Shown here: positions 54,032-64,000 of the stretch, in pieces
How positions within the stretch are numbered: position 1 is the first letter of the stretch
Layout of the letters: each line of letters opens with the position of its first letter
NCBI RefSeq assembly: GCF_048569485.1
Contig: NC_134354.1
Span: 402,652,185 to 402,716,184, forward strand
Reading direction: 5' to 3'
From: Anomaloglossus baeobatrachus
Lineage: Eukaryota > Chordata > Amphibia > Anura > Aromobatidae
DNA length: 64,000 bases
Made by a program: the position numbers and the translations under genes
The notes under the pieces: generated by a model
The model's input: only the letters and a program-made list of their open reading frames with translations
Databases searched by the model: none
Told to the model about the DNA's origin: nothing

Positions 54032-55383
54032 CCAAGTCCATTAAATTATTTTCATGTAGTAAAATTCTGCAAAGGTCACTTATTTTGTTATGAAAAGGAC
54101 ATGAGCGTTCTACACACTTTTTGAGGTTTTCCGTCTTCTACACCGCCGGAAGTACATCCCTTCTCATTGAGTGCCAGTCACCTATCAAATAGTGTGGATG
54201 GCAGCGCAATTCGAGAGATTGCTAGAACTCAGCCGATAGGGGGTAAACTACTGCATATATACAGCCTCACAATCTATTGCTACTTTTTCATATTGTGCAT
54301 TGCATGTTACAATATTTAGGAGAGATACTTGTTTTACACCATCTAATAGCTCTGCTAGTATTCATTTCCTTTGTGTCACTTCTGCCACAGTCCACCACTT
54401 AAGTAAAAGGGCTTTGTCACCAAAGGGAGTGTTCTATTAACAGGGTAAAGGCATGTTCACCCACAGCGGGCGTGCTGCAGGGTTTACAGTAGTAGAAAAA
54501 TGGGTGGGTTTTAACAAATCTCATCCACATGCTGTGATAGAAAAACAAACCTCTGCATGGAAAGATTGATTTTAAAATTGCACCATGTGTTTTTGTTTGT
54601 TTTTTCTCTTAATTTTCCCTTTTGGATTTCACCTTTTACAACGCATGGGATGAATTGTGCAGCAAAACTTTAACAAAAAAATGTTTTGCTGCAGATTCAG
54701 ATCCTTAGCTGCATAATACAGCTATTGTTATATAGAATGCATAGATAAATGCGTCTTATCACACTGGAACTGAATCTTGATAACCCTTACTAATGTAAGA
54801 TGAAATGGTAAGCTCTACATTAGGTCCCGATGTATGTACTGGGCTCAGAACTGTTACACAGCCGGCACCTGCCTGCAACAGCAGTGACTGGAGCTTTCTC
54901 GGATTGCTGCTTTTTAGCCATTTAAATGCCACTGTCAATCACTGACAGCAGTATTTAAATGGTGCCAGTGCATCGGCTCCCATCAGCTCCCTGCAACAAA
55001 ATAGCAGGATGCTGATTGACTGTCGTGGCAGGCAGGGTACTGCTGAAACCCTTTGTCTGGCACTTTTATATGCAGCATTACAGTGGTATTGCAAGTATAT
55101 AGGACAATAGGCAATGGCAGATTTACGTTCCCAAAGAGCAGTGAAAAAAAAACAAAAAAACTTACCTTTTAGTATCACCGTTTAGGTAAAAGAATGATCT
55201 AACAAAATATAAAACAAATGAACAGTGTTGTAAATGCCTTAAGGAGGAAGGAAAAACCTTCCAGAATTGGGGTGTATCAGTCATGACACCTCCTATGCGT
55301 GCAGTAAAAAGCAAAATGTTGTATACTCCTGAATCATATCCATAGAAAGTCAGCTTGCCTTGCAAGAATGAAGAAGCCCTTAA
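54032..55383 (+). other. mtfr1l 3' UTR and flank
   Basis: No ORF of interest. A 3' UTR should start here, but no clear poly(A) signal with downstream GT-rich element stands out. Confidence 0.45.
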
Positions 55384-55960
55384 GGGGGCTTTACACGCTA
55401 CGATATCGTTAATGTTTGGTCGTCGGGGTCAAGTTGTTAGTGACGCACATCCGGCGTCATTAACAATATCGCAGCGTGTGACACTGATCAGCGATCTTAA
55501 GCGACCTCAAAAATGGTGAAAATCGTTCACCATGGTGAGGTCGTCCCAAACTCAAAAATCGGTAAGGGTTGTTTATCCAGGTGGTTCATCGCTCATGCGG
55601 CAGCACAGATCGCTATGTGTGACACCGCAGGAGCGAGGAACGTCTCCTTACCTGCCGCCGGCCGCAATATGGAAGGAAGGAGGTGGGCGGGACGTTACAT
55701 CCTGCTCATCTCCGCCCCTCCGCTTTGATTGGCCGGCCGCTTAGTGACGTCGCTGTGATGCCGAACGTCCCTCCCCCTTGAAGGAGGGATTGTTCGGCAG
55801 TCAGTGACGCCGCCGACCAGGTAAGTATGTGTGACGCTGCCATAGCGATAATGTTCGCTACGGCAGTGATCACAACAATCGCATGCGCGACGGGGGCGGG
55901 TGCTTACACGCTCGCTATCGCTACAAATTGCTAGCGATATCGCTACCGTGTAAAGCCCCC
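55384..55960. mobile_element. MITE with TTAA flanks
   Basis: Ends GGGGGCTTTACACGCTACGA and tcgctaccgtgtaaagccccc, with TTAA at 55380-55383 and 55961-55964. The TIR resembles that of the Harbinger-like element at 6563, so the target may really be TAA/TTA with the extra base belonging to the element. Coding capacity absent. Confidence 0.82.
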
Positions 55961-56788
55961 TTAACACTGATCCATCAAGAAAAAAATCAAACCGTTCCGG
56001 TTATCACTTCACCAGATAAAGAAAAAACCTACACAAGTTTGGTATCACCGTAATTAAAATGCCCTGGGGATTCGTGTTGCCAGGTCATCTTTACCGCTTA
56101 GTGAATGCTGGAAAAACTAATGGCAGAATTGCATTTTTTTTTTTCTTGTTTTTAGTGAATGGTGTCATTCAAATACTACAAGTTGTCCCTATAAAATACA
56201 AGCCCTCGTACGGCTGTGTTAAAGGGTAAAATAAAGGTATGGCACTTGGCAGAATAAGCAATTATGAAGACACAAAAATTGGCCATGGTGGGAAAGGGGA
56301 TAACCTGTTACTTAAATTTTTGTTCAGATATATCTAGCCTTTTGGGATTTCATCTAATAGTCACTGCATTGTATAGGAAATAAAATCATGGAAAATCAAA
56401 ATGATTCGAGGAAAGAAAAAGGCATGGTATAAGCTACAGTCATGTTTATTAAATGTGATTTCTTTAATGGTTCAGGACTTCATAGCTCATCACTATATTA
56501 CACTGGACGCAGACTAGCCATACTATTACATTTCAGTGGCTGCACCTAACATTACACTGATCCATTTCGGCCATTAAATAATGTGCAGCACTTGAGGAAG
56601 GAAGCCGTTACATGAGCCTCTGCTATTGTAAATGAGACGAGCGTCGCTGCGGTGTTGTAGGAAGATGTTACATCTTTTTGTGAATGTTGAGTGTGTTTCT
56701 TATGTTAATGAATTGGATATGTAATCAAGAAACAGTTTTCTTTTTTTAGGATGAATTCTGGTTTTGGTTTGATAAATAAATGGCCTAA
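55961..56788. other. Unassigned flank
   Basis: AT-rich DNA; no gene or complete element recognised. Confidence 0.35.
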
Positions 56789-57061
56789 AAGGCCCCCATA
56801 CACAAGTGGTGGTGTAGCTGACTGTTTGTCCAGCATCTCGGCCAGGCAATGTCAAATGTCTGGATTATTTAACATGTTGGCCATTTCGCCCATACACATA
56901 AGCGCTCTGTCGGCCAAGCGCTTCGGTGATCTCTAAGATTGCTGCTGTCGCAGTCTGAAATAGAACATGCCCAATCTTATGTTCCCCGACATCTATCGAG
57001 AAGGAGTTGGGTGGCCATCATACACATTAGGTTAATGTTAGGCTAACGTGTATCAGGGCCT
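56789..57061. mobile_element. Short Harbinger-like MITE
   Basis: Ends AAGGCCCCCATACAC and GTGTATCAGGGCCT, with TAA at 56786-56788 and 57062-57064. 273 bp, noncoding. Confidence 0.65.
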
Positions 57062-57127
57062 TAAGGGTTTTATGGACACAGCATTACAGTCTACACAACT
57101 ACAAATGCATTGTGCTGTTAGTTTACA

Positions 57128-57297
57128 TAATTAATACAAAGGACCGGCACTCCAAATCTTCTGAAATATTTTTGTAGTAACTACAAAAATATTTCAGAAG
57201 ATTTGGAGTGCCGGTCCTTTGTATTAATTATACTGTGGATGCCTTCCTTGGACACGTGCACCTTGAAGGATTGTGTGCCGCCTGGAACTTCTGTTTC
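57128..57297. mobile_element. Short retro-insertion with foldback and 15-bp TSD
   Basis: Flanked by tgctgttagtttaca at 57113-57127 and 57298-57312. It begins with a perfect 50-bp inverted repeat (57128-57177 and 57181-57230, spacer taa), then runs into 67 bp of unique sequence. A long variable-length TSD plus an inverted 5' end is PLE- or LINE-like behaviour; the sequence ggagtgccggtcc hints at a PLE end. Confidence 0.72.
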
Positions 57298-57557
57298 TGC
57301 TGTTAGTTTACAGATATTCTCACCTAATAACAATGTTAGATGAATTTTTAGATGAAGATTCTTCGATATACAGCATGCCAGGATTTTTGTTTTCTCGCTT
57401 TCCATTCAATAACCTATGTAAGAAACTGGAGTCATATAGAAGTGCATTCACTGTACGATCTATCATCATTACATACAAAATGGAATGTGCCTAAAGTACA
57501 ATAGAACTGTTACATTAATGAAAGCAAAAAAATGCAGAAATCAACTCTAAGGATAAT

Positions 57558-57730
57558 GGGACCCGTAGAAGTCTGACTTACAGACGAAACGGCCGTTGTC
57601 CTTTGGAGGGACTCGCATCCAAGCCACCCCCCGCAATTTTATCTGCACCGATGAAAAGAACGTTTGAATAAAAAAGAATTTGTTTGGCATAGCAGCTGTT
57701 TGCGGTCGATTATTCATCTCCCTGTTGTTG
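57558..57730 (+). mobile_element. Short retro-insertion with 19-bp TSD and hammerhead-like core
   Basis: Flanked by aatcaactctaaggataat at 57539-57557 and 57731-57749. Near its start it has CTGACTTACAGACGAAACGG, echoing the CTGA...GAAAC core of the PLE hammerheads but lacking a clean CUGANGA. Probably a 5'-truncated PLE fragment or a short nonautonomous derivative. Confidence 0.65.
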
Positions 57731-57749
57731 AATCAACTCTAAGGATAAT

Positions 57750-60700
57750 CCCCAAATGTGGCTATTTGATATACTGTTCATATAATTCATCAAGGCACTT
57801 TCTCCCCCAGCCAAGACTTTGTTTTGCGTTTGTCTTTTTTAACAGAACCATGATTTAGCAAGGAGGTTCACGAAAAAATAAGTACGGTATATCATCTGTT
57901 TAATAGACAACTGTCATAATGTCTTTGTATCAAGGGAAATTAAATATATCCCAGTTCTGTAGACCATGTTTGTTCTCATTTCATCCATTCGGCATGTATT
58001 CGACTTTTAATTTGACCCTAGACATTAGATAATTGTCTGAGATAACCGGTGTTGACACTTCTATATTTGTGTTACAAATCCTATCAGATAATTTGTTGAA
58101 CACTCAATATAATTAACGATCTGAAGGCAGGAAAAGTGATGAATATGACCGGCTGATGCTTATCGGCAGCTCATATTCTAAATTTCAGCCAAGTAAAAAA
58201 AAAAAATCCAAAAAGGCTAATACATTTTTGAACAAAAATATGACCGTGTCAACAATTGAAGCAATGTCTATAGTCAAATTTAAAGATTAAAACTATTAAT
58301 AGGAGTAAATTAAAAAAATATTGGCTACAGTGAAATTTTATTCACAAATAAATGATAGTGACACAGCTCCTTTACAAAATCTTATATCCAACAATCTTTG
58401 TATGTTGCACAAATCCCAATTCTGGGTTCATTGGGCAAAATTGGATATGAAGAATGGAATGGTTTTTATTGGGTTGTCCAGACTAGTGTTTTATTAGTAC
58501 ATGTGCTGTCCGTTAAAATTGGAGAGCACAAGGACCAAGGTAATTGAAAAGAATGGTACAGATGATTTATTTTACATAGTCCAAGTGTCCATGCTCTAGT
58601 CTTCTTCCGTATTTTGGATGAAACTGGCCAATTCAAGTCTATGCTTGAATATAAAAATTCGGATCCCAGGCAGATAATCCGTATTTCACTGTATTTTTTA
58701 CAGATAAATTGAAGTTAACATCGGAAATGAAATGTTTAGTCCTCTTCCCCCCCCCCCCCAGACATTCTAGGTTTTCATACTGATTGTACTTGTTTTTTTT
58801 GTGACTGCATTTTTTTTTTCTTTTCATTACTTGCACCTCTACTAAATAGGAATAAAAAAAATGTGGGTATTCTCAGAAAATGCCTTTTTATGCAATCGAT
58901 GAGTATCCTCCTTTTCTGAGTGTGACATTGATACACGTGCCCCTATGTCTTTTAATACACATGCAATTATGGGAGTAGCATGGATTGCAAACAAGTGAGC
59001 TGCTACTTGCCATCCAGCATGGCTTTTATTAAATGAAGGCTGCTTATTTGCTATGATTACTGAACTATGTACTGTATAGCATAAAAGTATACTTTGAAAT
59101 AAACAACTTTGAAAATCTAACAGCTTTTGAGTGACGTGACTGGACAATATTTTTGGCAAAGGCACTGGTGTTGTTTATGGTGTATCCCAATGTAGAGGTG
59201 AACATAGGACTTCTGCTACAGAAACCCCCCCCCCCTCCCCCCTTGCCGTTGCAAAGAAAGAAATATGCTCATCTGTGATCCTGCAAAAGCATTAAAAAGA
59301 ATTACACCGCACAGATACCGCTTTCATGACCCCCTGAAAGTATGATGCCAACAAAAGAGCACCCCCCCCCCACAAGAAACACCGTATGATACCCCCAGAG
59401 TGAATTCATTCACAGTTTCCTTCACACACACACCGTATGATAAGCCTACTGTATTTCCACCCCACAAACTATAACTATTATGCTCCCTGCACTCAGTATG
59501 ATGGCCATGACACAGACCTGCACACAATATGATTGTCCCCACACAGACCTTTCATGACTTGACTCCGGGGCTCAATCCGGTGACCACTGGTTGTGTGGAG
59601 AGATTCTCTTTGTTGGACCACAGAATGTTTTGTCTCAGTCCAACTGCTGTTAGTTTTCTTGTCCTTTTGATTTGCCTCTGTTTTATTCCTAACCAGGTGT
59701 GTTTGTTGAGGAGGGCCATTGGATCAAATACTTAACCTTGAGACGTGGGGGGTTGTGGGAAGTCAATGAGGAAACGTATTATTACACCTTACATAGTCAG
59801 TTAAGATAGATCTTCATGTGACACACATTTAAGATGACCACCATTTCCTGTTCTCCACACCTTTCCCTGGTATGCAGGGAATGACCAGATGTAATAAGAG
59901 GACCATATAAGCAAAAAGACACGCTGGCCAACCTAGAGGACCAACCCACTGATGACCTCATGGAACTACCCCGTTGATGACCTCACGGACCTACCCACTG
60001 ACCAACCCATAGGACTAGCCCATTGACCAACCCACTGACCAATGAACACATCTGAGCATACTTGTTTGCCCTATCACATCTTGGAAGGCGCTATTTATAC
60101 TCTCCATGTACATTCCTCCATTGTTAGCTAGATTCCAAGGTTGATGGAAGTTTTGAGTCCCAGCTTCTCAGTTTAGGATAATCTTCCTGAGTAACTGCTT
60201 TACCCTATGTTACGTATGTGTTTCCCTTTCCAGCAATCTCCCATTCTGTTTCATTTAGGATTGGAGGGGTTCTACTTATGGAATAAGTCTTTTTGGATTT
60301 CTTTTAGTTTCCTGTTTCTTCCCTGTACAACTTTATGAAAACATACTTAGCCAGGAATCTCATTCTGTGTCTGTGTGCACTTTTATGTTTATTGGTGTTT
60401 TGTGTTACATTTTGTGTATAGTTTAGGGTACAGTTAAGAACACTTCGGGTCAGCTAACATTGAATGGGGGCGACATTGCGTAACTTTAGGGGCCAAACCT
60501 CTGAACAATACAGGGTCAAGTTTAGGGTACTCAGTCTGTATAGAGACCTGTGTTTACCATCTTCCCTGGTTTGTTTGTCCCCATGTCAGTGGAAGGGCTC
60601 AGTTGTAACACCTCCCATCCAGTATGATGGACCCCACACAACTCTCCACACTGTATAATGCCCCCCCCCCCCAATAGCCCTCTAAGCAGTATAGCGGCCC

Positions 60701-61010
60701 CACGATGTACTAAATAATTAAAAATAAAATGTAACTTATCTGTATTCGCAAGCATCTGGTCTGAATCTCTGCAGCGTTGTTGGGATGAAGTGATGTCCTT
60801 TCACCCTTTGAACTGAGACATTAGAGCTCAGATGCACATGGAGAATGATGGAGGAGAGAACTGATGGCCCCAGGATGTAGATGTAGTTGAAAATGTGATG
60901 GGAGGCTCGTAGTGGCCACATAGTCTGATGTTATTAGTGGTATGCCAATTCACACAATGTGATCATGCTGCATCTATTTATTTTTCATATTTATGCTAAA
61001 ATGTCACAAG
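57750..61010. other. Unassigned 3' flank
   Basis: No gene recognised. Contains C-tracts (58750, 59225, 59362, 60661) and a loose repeat of ctgaccaacccac / gatgacctca (59938-60045). ORFs are short and lack known motifs. Confidence 0.4.
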
Positions 61011-61320
61011 TAGAGTTGAGCGAGTACCTAACTATCCATACTCGCTATGCTCATGACGAGTACTGTCTAATACTCACGTAGTCATTCCCAATAGTATGTA
61101 CAATGCAAGTCAATGGAGAATACTCGCAAAGTAACGAGTAACCTGAATTCTGCACTATTCGCTACTCACATCAAAAGTACGGCATTCAGGTTACTCCTTA
61201 CATTGCGAGTTTTCCCCATTGCCTTGCATTGTACATGTTATTCGGAATGAATACGCAAATATTAGACAATATCGTTATGAGTATAGTGAGTACGAATAGT
61301 TAGATACTCGCTCAACTATA
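61011..61320. mobile_element. hAT-like MITE with perfect 8-bp TSD
   Basis: TAGAGTTGAGCGAGTA at the left, TACTCGCTCAACTATA at the right. gtcacaag is duplicated at 61003-61010 and 61321-61328. 310 bp, largely self-complementary, noncoding. An 8-bp duplication is diagnostic of hAT. Confidence 0.9.
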
Positions 61321-61666
61321 GTCACAAGCAAATCCTTAGTCAAAAAGCTTATAAAGTTTCTGGTAAGTGTATGGGGGTTGCTGTTAACTCATTTTACCCC
61401 ACTCGTTCCCCCCCCCAAAAGAAAATAAATGTTATATATATCCGCAAACAAGCTCGCCTTAGTGCATGGGGCTCTTAATGTACGTCTCTCTGCTTCTGAT
61501 TTCATGCAGAAGGTATTCTTTACGACACTCCATTCAAATCCGACAAAATTAAATTGTGATCAGATGCCTAGCAGTGGAGGTTCTTTACAAAAGATGAGCA
61601 AATCCAAGGTGCGTACCAAACACCAACTTTAAAAAAAACCCAAAACAGTCGAGTTTGGGTTCTTTA

Positions 61667-62573
61667 CATACAGTGTCTCCACCCATATCCTGTCCACTGC
61701 CATTAACTTGAGAATGGCGGCAGCTATAGGCATAGAAGTAGTGTCTAGGTATAGTAAAGTAGCCATGCGCTACGCAATGAAACCACCTATAGCGCCACCT
61801 GGTGGAAAACAACGGAGTTATTTTTATTTCGAAAACCAAACGAGAGAGAGGAAAAAAAGTGAATTACAAAGTTTTAGGACATCATCAATTCTATAAGAAT
61901 CGACACCTTGCATACAGAAATGCTATTATTAGAACGTGTAAAACTCACAAGACTGCAGACGTGAAGCGATACCTCATGGAGACCTTCCTACAAGTCATTG
62001 GGTATGGTGGCTGTGTGGAGTGGCCTCCACGCTCACCTGACCCCATTGGACTTCTTTCTGTGAGGTCACATCAAACAGCAGGTGTATGCGACCCCTCCAC
62101 CAACGTTGCAGGACCTACGACGACGTATTACAGATGCTTGTGAAAACGTGTCACCTACCTTATTGCACAACGTCTAACAAGATACAGTATGCTGTCCAGA
62201 GTCCAGATGTGCATTGCAGCTGACGGTGGCCACTTTGAGCATCAACGTTAAATGAACGCCATATGTGTGACCAGCATTCAATGTTTTGGGGGGTCATGGG
62301 TTTAATATCATAGCATTTCTGTATGCAAGGTGTCGATTCGTATTGAATTGATGATCCCCCTACAACTTTGTAATTCACTTTTTTTCTCTATCTCGTTCCG
62401 TTATCGAGGTAAAAAATGCTTACTCTGTTGTTTTCCACCAGGTGGCGCTATAGTTGGTTTCATTGCGTAGCACATGGCTACTTTACTATACCTAGACACC
62501 ACTTCTATGCCTATAGCTGCCGCCGCTCTCAAGTTAATGGCGGTGGAAAGGATATGAGTGGACACACTGTATG
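61667..62573 (+). mobile_element. Mariner-superfamily element, internally decayed
   Basis: TIRs of about 200 bp (catacagtgtctccacccatatcc and its complement ggatatgagtggacacactgtatg), flanked by TA at 61665-61666 and 62574-62575. The remaining core encodes WPPRSPD, the catalytic-Asp block of mariner-like transposases. A second frame reads like the usual LxHNVQQDT...CIAADGGHFEH C-terminus. Several frameshifts and loss of the N-terminal half make it dead. Confidence 0.85.
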
Positions 62574-64000
62574 TAAACCACTCTTGCGAGCATCGCTGTG
62601 CTTGTGATCTGTTTATGGCTGGCCGCATGTGGGCAGAGAGCCGAACTGTCAAATTAGTGACTTCCATTAGGGCACAGGTCAAGTCCAGGTCTCAAACCGA
62701 TGTTTATCTGATAAGATATTAGAAAGTTGCTTATTTTCATGTGTGCTATTGATTTATTAAATATATATAAAATGGTTATGCTTTTAAATGTATTTTCCAC
62801 TTTCAGGAAATGCTGAAAAACAGAGCAGGTACTCTCCCTCCTTGGGTCCAGCGCTGCCTCCCTGCTGCTGCTCAGTTCTCGGTGTTTTGGGTGCAGAGGT
62901 GATGTCACATCTCTCTCTCTCTCTCTCTCTCTTATAACCAATCACTGAGCTCAAAAGCTGTCCTGCACGAGCCGACGACCTCTGTGATGGCCTAGAGGGG
63001 TGATGCGTGTCACTTTGATGTCCCAGCGGCAGACAAAACACAGCGTTATCAAAAAAAAAGTTCTCACAGGAGAGCAGAATAAGCTTGCCTATCCGATAGT
63101 CCAATTGGTCATATGCTCTCTCCTCTGGAATGTGAAAGCTTTGTTTTGTTAGCTTAAGTGATGTGGAAGATAATGTAATTATTTTATATGTGAAACACAT
63201 CTTGTCTATTTTAGAACGGCCAGCAGATGGCAGCATCACACAGCTGCCGGAGACATAAATACAAAAGTCTATAGGATGTGGGAAGTGTTACTTACACCAT
63301 AAATGAATGTGTATGCCAAGCTATGCTTATTTTATTACTCTGAGGTACTAAGGTGAAAACGTATTTTGAAATAATGTTATTTTAAAGGGGTGATCCTATC
63401 TTAGACATTTAGATCATGCCGGATAATGTGGGTCCCACCTTAGGGCACTCACACCTATCTCCAGAGCAGGGTTTTCCAATACCTGCACAGCCTTGTTAGG
63501 GGACTGCTGCATCCTGGTAGAGAATGAATGGAAATATGACAGTGCATGTACTTGGCTTTATGGAGTTTGCAAAAATAATAATACTTCCCATGGATATGCC
63601 ATCAATGTCTTTTTAAATACATATACTACCTTTTTGTGTATGCTGCTTTTATAACCCAATAGTTACCGAAAACAGATATAGTAGGAGTCTGCTCCTTAGG
63701 TCATGTCTTATTACCTCCCCCTTTTCTTTTGGTTGCAGGGTACCAAAAATAGGCCCCTTATAAGGGGTAGTTTTTATGTTGTACCCCTAATAATAAAAGA
63801 TAATGTAGTACAGTGGTTCCCCACCCAGGGAGGTATGAAAGAATGCAGACATTTGGAGATGACAGTTCAACAATTGTACCCACGGGAAGGCATTGAACTT
63901 GCTGGTTCCTGTATGAGGCTGTAAACAAATCCTAGATACAATGGAGGGCTGCTACAGGTGACAATTCAGGCTTTCTGCTAGCAATATGTTCAGCAGTACT
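62574..64000. other. Unassigned right edge
   Basis: A (CT)n tract at 62910-62932 and otherwise single-copy-looking DNA. No exon, RNA gene or complete element was recognised. Confidence 0.4.

Noticed and set aside
55513-55744. ORFs of about 70 codons with Kozak-like starts
   Set aside because: They lie wholly inside a noncoding MITE with clear TIRs and TTAA flanks.
54032-64000. AUNIP or another tail-to-tail neighbour of MTFR1L
   Set aside because: Expected from human gene order, but no exon-like translation with a recognisable motif was found on either strand.

Overview
This is a vertebrate nuclear window, most likely from a frog. The main evidence is a host gene whose exons read clearly as mtfr1l (mitochondrial fission regulator 1-like), with GT-AG introns filled by transposable elements. 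The element mix (Penelope-like elements with GIY-YIG ends, a DIRS-type retroelement, a Helitron, many short Harbinger-like MITEs, Tc1 elements) suits an anuran. That assignment is inference; no species marker was tested.

Left 11 kb: a head-to-head inverted dimer of a Penelope-like element (PLE). Its arms (1-4043 and 4051-10675) are the same length once a 2,579-bp Harbinger-like insertion (6563-9141, TSD TAA) is removed from the right arm. The left copy has an uninterrupted 978-codon reverse transcriptase/GIY-YIG ORF. Both arms carry a hammerhead-ribozyme fold downstream of the ORF.

11-23 kb: low-information DNA, a (TA)n tract, a degenerate minisatellite (12310-13670), a CpG-rich start region with a candidate first coding exon (13851-13946), then a string of MITEs and a LINE tail.

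23-54 kb: mtfr1l on the + strand, with five recognised coding exons (22932-23036, 26487-26593, 39251-39459, 53494-53794, 53920-54031). Exon junction phases all agree and give 277 codons plus stop. Intron 2 holds a Tc1 element and a TTAA-flanked MITE. Intron 3 holds a four-layer nest: a Harbinger-like MITE (26782-38388) is split by an 11.2-kb minus-strand Helitron (26946-38157), which carries a 33-bp and a 21-bp minisatellite and is itself split by a DIRS element (31621-37652). Intron 4 holds an inverted partner of the intron 2 MITE, a Harbinger-like MITE (40914-48506) split by a second, broken PLE (42201-47803, 17-bp TSD), a Tc1 element and a TIR element.

54-64 kb: 3' flank of mtfr1l with a TTAA-flanked MITE, two very short retro-insertions with 15- and 19-bp target duplications, a hAT MITE with a perfect 8-bp duplication and a decayed mariner-like element. 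No second host gene was recognised. Nothing bacterial, no CRISPR array, no rRNA and no convincing tRNA was seen.
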